Assembly: GCA_038230655.1 (NCBI GenBank)
Contig: JBBRMU010000019.1
Span: 1-23,266, forward strand
DNA length: 23,266 nt
Origin: JBBRMU01 sp038230655
GTDB taxonomy: Bacteria; Patescibacteriota; Microgenomatia; UBA1406; GWC2-37-13
Direction: 5' to 3'
This document shows positions 14,844 to 22,082 of this stretch, piece by piece. Each line of letters begins with the position of its first letter. The stretch's first letter is position 1. Below the pieces are notes generated by a model. The model saw nothing but the letters and a program-made list of their open reading frames with translations. It searched no databases and had not been told where the DNA came from. The translations under genes and the position numbers were made by a program.

Positions 14844-14888
14844 AGCTATTTTTGTCAAGCCCACCTTAGTGCCAAAAATAGCTCTTTT
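14844..14888 (+). terminator. Long-stem terminator after the 128-aa orphan
   Basis: Perfect 11-bp stem AGCTATTTTTG (14844-14854) with CAAAAATAGCT (14873-14883), an 18-nt loop with a small CAC/GTG inner stem, then CTTTT. Because the stem contains a T5 and an A5 run it could act on both strands. Confidence 0.55.
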
Positions 14889-14942
14889 ACGCACCAATTG
14901 TAAGAAATATAAACAATCCTATAATAATCGGAAAATATGTGG

Positions 14943-14948
14943 TATAAT
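14943..14948 (+). promoter_or_regulatory. Extended -10 promoter of the secreted-orphan transcript
   Basis: TGGTATAAT with no gene start nearby. Transcription from it gives a leader of about 380 nt before the ATG at 15333. A second TATAAT at 14920-14925 could also serve. Confidence 0.5.
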
Positions 14949-14954
14949 ATATAT

Positions 14955-15332
14955 TACGTTATCGTCATTTATAGGAATTATATCCTATAAATAGACATAC
15001 TCAGCTTCATCCGATAGCCGGAAGAAGCCAGAGTAATATACTCCTCCGGAGTATACGATAGCTTACAAATACTAGTATACAAACTGCAACTTCCAAGTTG
15101 ATTTGTAGGTATACTAAGCACATTCACAAAACGAAAGTCAATTAAGCATCATGCCCTTGAATTAATATCATCTATGATATATTCTAAGGGAAAATGATAA
15201 CACTTAAATCTAATTACAGAAGAGGAGGTGGTGTCTAAACATCCGTGTCTAGGCTCATCCAAGCCTAAGCTGTCTTTTAGATAGCTGAATTGGAGCATTA
15301 TTAATGTTTCACTAAAAAGGAGAAAAATTACA
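14955..15332 (+). promoter_or_regulatory. Long structured RNA leader upstream of the secreted orphan
   Basis: This 378-base stretch has no credible gene but at least seven hairpins. A: perfect 10 bp (14967-14976/14983-14992). B: 5+4 bp (15004-15013/15019-15028). C: 8 bp (15037-15044/15048-15055). D: nested 8-bp outer (15073-15080/15109-15116) and 6-bp inner (15087-15092/15095-15100). E: 9+7 bp with a bulge (15154-15171/15174-15190). F: 6 bp (15250-15255/15262-15267). G: 8 bp with one G-U (15268-15275/15279-15286). AGGAGGTG at 15223-15230 is a perfect anti-SD match with no suitable start after it. The real SD, AAGGAG, is at 15317-15322. It could be a riboregulator, an attenuator or a stand-alone ncRNA; I recognised no known riboswitch, T-box, RNase P, tmRNA or SRP signature. 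Confidence 0.6.
15317..15322 (+). promoter_or_regulatory. Shine-Dalgarno site of the secreted orphan
   Basis: AAGGAG, 10 nt before the ATG at 15333; second of the two real SDs in the window. Confidence 0.7.
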
Positions 15333-15830
15333 ATGTTTAGAAAATTCAGCCACAAACTAACTGTTATATTCTCAGTCCTTGCCCTGGTCGCAGTAATGTT
15401 CCAGATGGCACCAGCAGTCACAGCCAAGGCCGACAACGGCTGGATGGAATTTAGACCTATGGGCCCTCAAGTCCGTGCAGCGGATGGATGGATTCACCAG
15501 CAGGTTGCTGGAGACGTCACGGTTTGCGCCGTGACTATCGGATTCCATGGCGATATGGCCATATGGGACGAACCGAACAACTATCATGTTCGGTACATCT
15601 TGGACGGACTCGGAACAGATGGTTTCAATTACCATGCAGAGCCTAGAGTCGACGTGGTCCAACATGACCGTAACGATAAGACAATTTGGACATCCCGCGA
15701 TCACTTCAACATCCGCAGGACTGAAGATGGTCGTTTTAGCACACACATAGCCGATTATCGGTTCGTGTGGCAGAATGGTGTATTGATTCACGAGCGTAGC
15801 CGCATCGTCAACGACTGCAGCCAGCCGTAA
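15333..15830 (+). CDS. Secreted orphan protein, GC-rich
   Basis: 165-aa exported protein. Residues 1-32 are a classic Sec signal peptide: basic FRKFSHK, hydrophobic LTVIFSVLALVAVMF, cleavage near VTAKA-D. The mature domain of about 130 aa is rich in His, Asp and Trp, has only two cysteines (VTVCAVTI and the C-terminal VNDCSQP, a possible disulfide) and looks all-beta: WIHQQVAGDVTVCAVTIGFH, NYHVRYILDG, RFSTHIADYRFVWQNGVLIH. No family recognised. Codon use is GC-rich (about 47-58% on sampled lines). The preceding SD, long structured leader and dedicated terminator make it a self-contained transcription unit. An antisense frame at 15372-15896 is rejected. Likely acquired from a higher-GC source or a strongly expressed secreted factor. 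Confidence 0.8.
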   Translation: MFRKFSHKLTVIFSVLALVAVMFQMAPAVTAKADNGWMEFRPMGPQVRAADGWIHQQVAGDVTVCAVTIGFHGDMAIWDEPNNYHVRYILDGLGTDGFNYHAEPRVDVVQHDRNDKTIWTSRDHFNIRRTEDGRFSTHIADYRFVWQNGVLIHERSRIVNDCSQP

Positions 15831-15846
15831 CTTAATTGACAATCGT

Positions 15847-15907
15847 ATGAGCGTCGCAGGCGTAGGGACTTTCCCTACAAAACCTGCGACGCTCATTATT
15901 TCTTTTT
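15847..15907 (+). terminator. Nested-hairpin intrinsic terminator
   Basis: Perfect 14-bp GC-rich outer stem (15847-15860 with 15883-15896) enclosing a 7-bp hairpin (15862-15868/15872-15878, CTT loop) and an AAAA bulge, followed by TATTTCTTTTT. It is the strongest terminator in the window and also separates this gene from the convergent M23 operon. Confidence 0.85.
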
Positions 15908-15974
15908 ACATTTAGTTCTTCATCAAAATATTCTCTCAGTAAAAAATTCTGTTAAGCTCTATAAATAAGTCTTG

Positions 15975-16649
15975 TTATTGATCACAAACATATAAACATG
16001 GATCGATCCATTCAGATAGTTCTTGCTCAGAATTAACATAGCCTAATAAATTTATAGTTTCGCCTGAATGAAAGCCAAGATGCAGATGTTTTCGTTCTCC
16101 ATCAGTTTCAGGACTATGATTAGCTCCTAGTTCTCCTAATACCTTACCTCCAGCAATATTTTCATCGATACCAAAGGTAACTGAGTTTATATTTAAATGG
16201 CCGTAAACTACAGTAATTGATGATCCTTCGAGTTGACACTTTTGTACGACAACACCTCCGTATCCAGAGGTGTACTCTTTCAGCACTAAAGGTCCCGAAC
16301 ATACTGTATATACCTTCACAGCCGATGATAACTCGTCCGGAAATGCCTCAAAGTCTACACCAGTGTGATATCCTTGGAACCGTTCAGGTTGTACTGGAGA
16401 GTTTGCCGGAGAGATATACGTTCCAAATTTTTTCTTGGTTGTCCGTTCTGACGCTCTATTTAAAGGTGGATAAAATGCTTTTAAATGTGGAGTCAAACTA
16501 GGTAAGGCAGATTTAGATGGAAGTAACTTTTTTGGAGGTGTATGTTTGGCCGTTTCTTTCGGTGAGAAAGAGCGGAGAACTGGATTAAGGAATAAAATTA
16601 AACCAGCAAATAATAGAACGAGAACTAAACTTCCTAAAGTGTTTTTCAT
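15975..16649 (-). CDS. M23-family (LytM-type) zinc peptidase, membrane-anchored
   Basis: 224-aa protein: N-terminal anchor or signal (residues 5-22), a Pro/Lys-rich linker to about 60, then an M23 domain. Zinc ligands are H95 and D99 in HTGVD and the HLH pair 188-190, with H151 in YGHLN as a further catalytic histidine. All the canonical LytM residues are present, so it should cleave peptidoglycan cross-bridges or another wall peptide. Cysteines at 117, 138, 218 and 222 could form extracytoplasmic disulfides. It is the last gene of a three-gene operon with a 6-nt gap and no SD. Confidence 0.88.
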   Translation of the reverse strand: MKNTLGSLVLVLLFAGLILFLNPVLRSFSPKETAKHTPPKKLLPSKSALPSLTPHLKAFYPPLNRASERTTKKKFGTYISPANSPVQPERFQGYHTGVDFEAFPDELSSAVKVYTVCSGPLVLKEYTSGYGGVVVQKCQLEGSSITVVYGHLNINSVTFGIDENIAGGKVLGELGANHSPETDGERKHLHLGFHSGETINLLGYVNSEQELSEWIDPCLYVCDQ

Positions 16650-16655
16650 AAGTAA

Positions 16656-17183
16656 TTACTCAGTGTTTTTTTTGTAATTGAGACGCTTTAGTAAAAAGAT
16701 AGTTAAAAGTAGTACTGGAATCATGATAATTACTGGAGGAATACTGGAGGTTTTATTTACAGCTTTGGTTGCTATCTCAGGATTTTTGATATTTTTATTC
16801 ACGTAAATATCAAAGTTCACCGTAAAAGGGATAAAGTTTTCTTCATTAATTGGTTTTCCGGACGCTTGAACAGTATAGTTTCCTGATTCAGGAAAAACGT
16901 ATGAGAAGCTTTCGGATTTTAGCTTTTGAGCGTAAACTTCATGAGTATTATTTTCTAAAATTCTTACTGAACATAGACAGCCACTTGAAGTAAATTTATT
17001 TTTTTTATCTTCAAATTTAAATGTGAGTACTGCTGTCTGGCCGGCGACTGGGTCATCGTCAGGATCAATATGGAGAATAACGCCAAATTTATTGTTCGTC
17101 TGGAGTTCATGAGCAGAGACGGGTATGAGCATATATGATAAGATAAATGCTAACAAGAGGATGTATTTCATGGTTTTAATCAT
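16656..17183 (-). CDS. Exported Ig-like protein with C-terminal anchor
   Basis: 175-aa protein with signal peptide (1-24, cleavage at VSA-HE), an all-beta domain about 25-130 and a C-terminal helix (PVIIMIPVLLLTIFLLKRL). Motifs are FGVILHIDPDDDPVAGQTAV, a C-L-C pair near residue 70 and GNYTVQASG. The fold looks like the YtkA/FixH or Ig-like group, but no named family is certain. After cleavage the mature protein would begin with His, as in CopC-type copper proteins; with the CLC pair this hints at metal binding (inference). An alternative ATG four codons in (17171) is possible. Lies between the CNNM transporter and the M23 gene with gaps of 12 and 6 nt. Confidence 0.75.
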   Translation of the reverse strand: MIKTMKYILLLAFILSYMLIPVSAHELQTNNKFGVILHIDPDDDPVAGQTAVLTFKFEDKKNKFTSSGCLCSVRILENNTHEVYAQKLKSESFSYVFPESGNYTVQASGKPINEENFIPFTVNFDIYVNKNIKNPEIATKAVNKTSSIPPVIIMIPVLLLTIFLLKRLNYKKNTE

Positions 17184-17195
17184 ATTGAAAATCGC

Positions 17196-18512
17196 TCACT
17201 TTTCAGCTGTTATATTCTTTTTAAGAAGTAACTTTTTGATCCTTTTTCCTTCAACTTCGATAACCTGCATGAGAATGTTACCAATCTGAACTTTATCATC
17301 CTTCTGAGGTGACCTTCCCAAGACACCAAAAACTAATCCGCCAATAGTTGTATATCCTTGTCCTGTTAGTTCTAACTTTATTGTTTGTTTCAGCTGTTCA
17401 ATCGGCATTAGTCCATTTACCATGTAACTTCCATCTTCCTGCTTTTCAAGGTCTTGAAGTGGTTTCTCAAACTCATCTTCGATGTCACCAATTATGCTTT
17501 CTATAATATCTTCTAAAGTTACTATCCCTGCAGTCCCACCATACTCATCGTTTACAACTGCTATGTGAATTCTTTTTTTTCTCATTTCCAACAGCACTTC
17601 ATCCGCCGGTTTTGTTTCCAAAGCATTAATAATTTCCCTGATGATTTTAGTTTCAGAGAGTGGCTTATCTGCATCTCCAGCGTCTGATAGAACATAGATA
17701 TCTTTAATGTGAATAAATCCGATAATTCCGTCAATCGACTTTTCATAAACAGGAAATCTACTATGATTACTCTGTTTAATTTTTTTGATTATTTCACTGA
17801 CATTAGTGATAGTATTGAAAGCAATGACATCTGGCCGGGGAACCATCACTTGCTGAATAGGAATATCCGCGAATTGAAGAACTTTGTACATCATATCGAC
17901 TTCATATTTTTCAATAACTCCTTTTTGACCACTTTGTGAGATAATCATTTTTATCTCTTCTTCAGTATGGATAGGATCGTTACCAATTATTGACTGGAAA
18001 CCAAGAGTTCTCAAAGTGAATCCTCCTACGAAATTCAGTAGGTATATGAATGGTTTGAAGATTGTAAAGAATAACCGCAAAGGGACTATAAGAAATAACG
18101 ATGTTTTTTCGGCTTTTTGTAGTGCTATACTTTTTGGGACGAGTTCACCTAATATAATTTCTAGGAATGTTATAAGAGTAAAGGCAGCTACGACAGCTAC
18201 AGCATGTGATGTCAAAGTAGCTTTTTCAGCGGGTAAAAAACTAAATAGTGGTAGAAGGACTCTGGCCATGATAGGTTCTCCTGTCCATCCTAAACCTAAC
18301 GATGCAAGCGTTATACCTAGTTGTGTTGCAGATATGTAGCTATTTAAATTTGTTAAGGCTTTTTTTACTAACTCCGCTCTTACATTGCCATTCGTTATCA
18401 GTTCATTGATTCGTGTTTTACGCACTGAGACCAGAGCATACTCAGATGCGACAAAAAAGCCGTTTAAGAGTATCAGTACAAGTACTAAAAGAAGTTGAAA
18501 AATAATCTCCAT
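17196..18512 (-). CDS. CNNM/CorC (HlyC) family transporter
   Basis: 438-aa hemolysin-C/CorC-type protein. An N-terminal DUF21 (CNNM) membrane domain, about 1-190, has four helices and the LATSLGLGW-like segment ITLASLGLGWTGEP, then a tandem CBS pair about 205-335 (VMVPRPDVIAFNT, HIAVVNDEYGGTAGIVTLED) and a C-terminal CorC_HlyC domain (YMVNGLMPIEQL, YTTIGGLVFGVLGRSP). This architecture is linked to Mg2+ (and Co2+) export or homeostasis, with CBS domains binding ATP-Mg. First gene of a minus-strand operon with the Ig-like protein and the M23 peptidase; the link to wall enzymes is not explained. Confidence 0.92.
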   Translation of the reverse strand: MEIIFQLLLVLVLILLNGFFVASEYALVSVRKTRINELITNGNVRAELVKKALTNLNSYISATQLGITLASLGLGWTGEPIMARVLLPLFSFLPAEKATLTSHAVAVVAAFTLITFLEIILGELVPKSIALQKAEKTSLFLIVPLRLFFTIFKPFIYLLNFVGGFTLRTLGFQSIIGNDPIHTEEEIKMIISQSGQKGVIEKYEVDMMYKVLQFADIPIQQVMVPRPDVIAFNTITNVSEIIKKIKQSNHSRFPVYEKSIDGIIGFIHIKDIYVLSDAGDADKPLSETKIIREIINALETKPADEVLLEMRKKRIHIAVVNDEYGGTAGIVTLEDIIESIIGDIEDEFEKPLQDLEKQEDGSYMVNGLMPIEQLKQTIKLELTGQGYTTIGGLVFGVLGRSPQKDDKVQIGNILMQVIEVEGKRIKKLLLKKNITAEK

Positions 18513-18520
18513 TACTCTTT

Positions 18521-18526
18521 ATTATA
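18521..18526 (-). promoter_or_regulatory. Extended -10 of the CNNM-M23 operon
   Basis: TGATATAAT on the minus strand with 8 nt to the ATG: at most a 1-2 nt leader. Confidence 0.7.
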
Positions 18527-18616
18527 TCAGTCTTTTACAACTTCATATCAAAAAGAGTTATAAAAATCGTCAATTCTATGACACCCTTTAAGATCAAAAG
18601 TTAAATCTTAATATTG

Positions 18617-18622
18617 TATAAT
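18617..18622 (+). promoter_or_regulatory. -10 box of the radical SAM operon
   Basis: TATAAT with 9 nt to the ATG at 18632, so nearly leaderless. It overlaps the in-frame TTG at 18614, which is therefore unlikely to be the start. Confidence 0.65.
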
Positions 18623-18631
18623 TTAGAACCT

Positions 18632-19543
18632 ATGGATATTAAAATACATAAACATCTTGAAAAGGTTTTACATCATTTATATATAAATCCATTAGAGAAG
18701 TGTAACTTAAAGTGTAAAATTTGTTACACTCGTAAAACCGCTCCAATTCTATCGAAAGATCAGATTCTTGATTTTGTAAATAACTATCAGAAATTCATTG
18801 ATGTACAAACAATTACATTCTGTGGAGGAGAAGTATTTGCTCTCTCATATTTTCCAGAATTAGTAAATACTCTAGTTGAACAGGATATATTTATCCAGAT
18901 TATTACTAATGGAACAATTGATAAATTAAGGTTACTCCAAAATCCAAACTATGTAAATTTAATTGTTTCATTGGATGGTCTTCAGGATTATCATGATGCA
19001 AACCGTGGCGAAGGAAATTTTGAGAAAAGCATTAACTTTATGAAAAAAGCCAAGAAACTGGGTTTTCATCTTGATGTTTTTTCAATTGTCACTAAACAAA
19101 ACCTAAACTCGATTGACAGTTTTGAAAAATATTTAACTGATCAATTTGGGCACCTTGAGCTTACTTATCATCCGAGAAAACCTCCTGAATACTTACTTCA
19201 CCATCCTGACTCGAATATTTTTGGTGAGGTAAATGGATTCGATTTTCTAAATACTGAAGAAATGATGAAAGTTATGAAGGAAAGAAACTCTTTTCCTCCA
19301 AAAGATTTAGGATGTTATCAGATAGCTGTTGTTTCAGATGGTAGAGTCTTTGGCTGTTGTGAAGGAGTAACCCCGATTGGACATATTAATGATGATGTTG
19401 CTTTTCTGACTGCTCAACTGAAACTTAGACTAGAAGAGTGGTATAAACTCAACACAACTAAATCTTGTTTAGGATGTTCACAACCCGAGTTTATGTGTGG
19501 TATGAAGTCATATCTAGAGTATTTCAATACATTACATGATTAA
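18632..19543 (+). CDS. Radical SAM enzyme with SPASM-like C-terminus
   Basis: 303 aa from the ATG after the promoter. The SAM-binding [4Fe-4S] motif is C24-NLK-C28-KI-C31 (CX3CX2C), followed by CGGE (64-67) and the strand VNLIVSLDGLQDYHDANRG. The C-terminus has C228-x8-G-x4-C242-C243 and C279-LG-C282-x6-C289, resembling a SPASM/Twitch domain that binds auxiliary clusters. SPASM enzymes mostly modify peptides or proteins. The gene overlaps the next one, a lysyl-tRNA-synthetase paralogue, by 8 nt, so the products are coupled. It lacks the PLP-lysine architecture expected of lysine 2,3-aminomutase (EpmB) as far as I can see, so it is not a simple EpmB. The substrate is unknown. Confidence 0.88.
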   Translation: MDIKIHKHLEKVLHHLYINPLEKCNLKCKICYTRKTAPILSKDQILDFVNNYQKFIDVQTITFCGGEVFALSYFPELVNTLVEQDIFIQIITNGTIDKLRLLQNPNYVNLIVSLDGLQDYHDANRGEGNFEKSINFMKKAKKLGFHLDVFSIVTKQNLNSIDSFEKYLTDQFGHLELTYHPRKPPEYLLHHPDSNIFGEVNGFDFLNTEEMMKVMKERNSFPPKDLGCYQIAVVSDGRVFGCCEGVTPIGHINDDVAFLTAQLKLRLEEWYKLNTTKSCLGCSQPEFMCGMKSYLEYFNTLHD

Positions 19544-20537
19544 TTTAAATCCGGTTTTCATTAGAGAGGAAGTAATACGAGAAGTTAGATCTTTTTTCGA
19601 GAAGAATAACTTTCATGAAGTGATTACACCAAGTTTAAACTTTGCATTACCACTGGAGCCAAATCTTTATGCGTTTACTACTAACTGGAAAACCTCTGCA
19701 GAGTCCAGAGAAATGTATCTCTCTACTTCGCCTGAGAGCGGATTAAAAAAAATGCTTGCAAATGGAATTGGAAACTGTTTCGCAATTAGTAAGTCTTTTA
19801 GAAACCTCGAAGGAGCTGGTAGTTTACATACCCCAGAGTTCTTGATGTTGGAATGGTATCGAGAAGATGCAGACTATACTATCATTATGCATGATGTCCA
19901 AAATTTAGTTTTGAAGGTAAAAGAAAGAGTCGATAATCATCTTAGCAGAGAATCCTCATCTCAATTGACTTATCAAGGAACTACAATTTCTTTGAAGGAA
20001 AAGTGGCCTGTCTACTCATTAGTCGATCTTTTTGGAAAGTATGCAAACCTTGATTACTTCGAAATCTTAGATGATGAAATAATGTTAATGAAAGCTCGGC
20101 ACAAAGGATACAATACAGAAAACGCAACGTGGGGAGAGCTCTTTGATCAAATATTCGTAAACGAGATAGAGTTTTCATTACCGATGTCTCCATTCTTTAT
20201 AGTTGATTTTCCAGCTAAAATATCGCCTTTATGTGCTCCAAAAAAAAGCAACCCTCTTCTGGTAGAAAGGTTTGAAGTTTTTCTTTTAGGGAAAGAACTA
20301 GGTAACGGGAACAGCGAAAACACAGACAGCGAGTATGTAGAAAAGTTATTTAGAAATGAACAAAAATATCGCTCAAACCATTTATTAATCGCACCACCCA
20401 TTGATATGAATTTTATTGCCTCTTTAAAAGAAATGTCTTTTAAAAAGTATGCTGGCATTGGTTTGGGTATAGATCGTTTAGCAATGATTATGGCCGATGT
20501 TACAAGTATTACTGATGTCGAAGTATTTTATCGATAG
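19536..20537 (+). CDS. Lysyl-tRNA-synthetase paralogue (EpmA/GenX/PoxA-like)
   Basis: 333-aa class II synthetase core without the N-terminal OB-fold anticodon domain, the size of EpmA (about 325 aa). Motif 2 is SKSFRNLEGAGSLHTPEF with LEWYRE (about 86-110), the LysRS/EpmA-specific RFEVFLLGKELGNG is at about 245-258, and motif 3 is GIGLGIDRL (307-315). It should activate a lysine-like amino acid with ATP and, lacking tRNA recognition, pass it to a protein or small molecule. EpmA joins beta-lysine to EF-P. In motif 3 this protein has G309 where E. coli EpmA carries Ala (GVALGVDR) and LysRS carries Gly, which may favour an alpha-amino acid (inference). Overlaps the radical SAM gene by 8 nt. No EF-P gene is visible here. 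Confidence 0.88.
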   Translation: MINLNPVFIREEVIREVRSFFEKNNFHEVITPSLNFALPLEPNLYAFTTNWKTSAESREMYLSTSPESGLKKMLANGIGNCFAISKSFRNLEGAGSLHTPEFLMLEWYREDADYTIIMHDVQNLVLKVKERVDNHLSRESSSQLTYQGTTISLKEKWPVYSLVDLFGKYANLDYFEILDDEIMLMKARHKGYNTENATWGELFDQIFVNEIEFSLPMSPFFIVDFPAKISPLCAPKKSNPLLVERFEVFLLGKELGNGNSENTDSEYVEKLFRNEQKYRSNHLLIAPPIDMNFIASLKEMSFKKYAGIGLGIDRLAMIMADVTSITDVEVFYR

Positions 20538-20645
20538 TTTACTTTTGTACCATTTACTTTAGTTGTAGATAATAGTACTTTTATATATACTATTCTTAAC
20601 TGATTTTGTGAAATATTCTCCTCGTTGATCAGATTAGAAGAGTAT

Positions 20646-22082
20646 ATGAATCCATCACACTCAGCTAGTATGGGTATACAAAGTCTAACTATGAAAACTA
20701 CTCAAAGACTCAAACAACTTATTGAACAAGCAGCCGCTTCCCCCGCTGTTGCGCTTGATAGGAGTACTTCATTTATTGAGAAAGTGGTACACTTGTATGT
20801 AAAAAGAGCAACCTTTAAAAAAATAGGTTCATACTGGAATGTACTAGGACCAGGATTGACAACTGGAGCTGCTGATGATGATCCTTCAGGAATTGCAACC
20901 TACTCCCAACAAGGCGCGCAGACTGGATTACAGCTTTTATGGCTTTCGTTATTTACATTTCCTTTGATGGCAGTTGTTCAAGAAATGTGTGCACGAATTG
21001 GGCTAGTTACCGGGAGAGGACTGGCAGGAAATATTCGAAAACATTACCATAGGTCTTTTATCTATACAATAACTATTCTTCTCTTTATTGCAAATACTCT
21101 CAACTTAGGTGCAGATATCGGAGCTATGGCACAAGCAACACAACTGTTAATTCCGAAAGCTCCATTTACACTTTTGGTTATCGGATTTAGTAGTTTTATT
21201 CTTTTTTTATTAATCTTTACTACCTATAAAAGTTATGCAAAGTATTTAAAATGGTTAGCTTTTATATTATTTACTTACATTTTTTCTGCTTTAAGCATAA
21301 AAGGTATTAACTACAAAGAAATACTATACCATACATTTATTCCTTCTTTTTCTTTTACAAAAGAACAACTATTACTTATAACTGCTGTTTTAGGGACAAC
21401 AATATCTCCTTATTTATTCTTCTGGCAGACTTCTCAGGAAAATGAGGAACAAATTCTCGCAGGAGGTACTACTATTCAGAAAAGACAGGATAATCTTTCC
21501 AACAAGGATATAAAGGAGATGAGGATTGATGTCTGGATCGGTATGTTAATTTCTAATGTAGTAATGTTCTTCATTATTGTTGCATGTTCTTTTACTTTAC
21601 ATCAACACGGTCTAACTAATATTAAAACAGCGGCAGATGCAGCATCGGCACTAAAACCGATTGCAGGAGATAGTGCCTACCTTTTCTTCGCTCTTGGTAT
21701 TATCGGGGCAGGACTACTTGCTGTTCCGGTCCTAGCCGGTTCAGCTTCATATGCATTATCAGAGAGTCTACGTTGGAAACTAGGACTCTATAAAAAACTT
21801 AAAGAAGCATCAGCATTTTATGGAGTGATTATTATCTCGATGTTCATAGGTATTCTGATTAACTTTATCGGACTTGATCCTATTAAAACATTAATTTACT
21901 CTGCAGTGTTAAATGGATTAATTGCCCCTTTTATACTATTCTTTATCGTGAAAATTAGCAGTAATCAAAAAATTATGAACGGAAGATCTAATCATCCGGC
22001 TATAACTGTATTAGGATGGTTGACAACAGTAATAATGGCAGTTGTGGCTGGAGCTACGATTATCTCGATGTTTATACCCTGA
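20646..22082 (+). CDS. NRAMP-superfamily divalent metal transporter, non-canonical
   Basis: 478-aa polytopic protein (about 11 helices) of the NRAMP/SLC11 superfamily. TM1 carries GAADDDPSGIATYS (74-87) in place of the DPGN motif. TM6 carries GTTISPYLFFWQTSQE (250-265) in place of the MPH motif, so the metal-selective Met and His are absent. This variant is common in bacteria under 'divalent metal cation transporter'; loss of Met suggests that its substrate could be harder ions such as Mg2+ rather than Mn2+/Fe2+ (inference). The N-terminal 60 residues are a soluble extension. The start is uncertain: TTG 20625, ATG 20646 or ATG 20691. Its 3' end overlaps the opposite-strand NUDIX-like gene by 11 bp. 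Confidence 0.85.
   Translation: MNPSHSASMGIQSLTMKTTQRLKQLIEQAAASPAVALDRSTSFIEKVVHLYVKRATFKKIGSYWNVLGPGLTTGAADDDPSGIATYSQQGAQTGLQLLWLSLFTFPLMAVVQEMCARIGLVTGRGLAGNIRKHYHRSFIYTITILLFIANTLNLGADIGAMAQATQLLIPKAPFTLLVIGFSSFILFLLIFTTYKSYAKYLKWLAFILFTYIFSALSIKGINYKEILYHTFIPSFSFTKEQLLLITAVLGTTISPYLFFWQTSQENEEQILAGGTTIQKRQDNLSNKDIKEMRIDVWIGMLISNVVMFFIIVACSFTLHQHGLTNIKTAADAASALKPIAGDSAYLFFALGIIGAGLLAVPVLAGSASYALSESLRWKLGLYKKLKEASAFYGVIIISMFIGILINFIGLDPIKTLIYSAVLNGLIAPFILFFIVKISSNQKIMNGRSNHPAITVLGWLTTVIMAVVAGATIISMFIP

Noticed and set aside
14955..15332. Known structured RNAs (T-box, RNase P, tmRNA, SRP RNA, 6S, common riboswitches)
   Set aside because: None of the conserved core motifs I know for these classes is present in the leader; a covariance search is still needed for certainty.
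15372..15896. 174-aa open frame antisense to the secreted orphan
   Set aside because: It is longer than the sense frame, but lacks a promoter, SD and recognisable protein features, and runs through the terminator stem. The sense frame has SD, signal peptide and terminator. Long antisense frames are common opposite GC-rich genes.
18614..18631. TTG start giving six more residues to the radical SAM protein
   Set aside because: This TTG overlaps the TATAAT box, so it would not be in the transcript. The ATG at 18632 fits the promoter.
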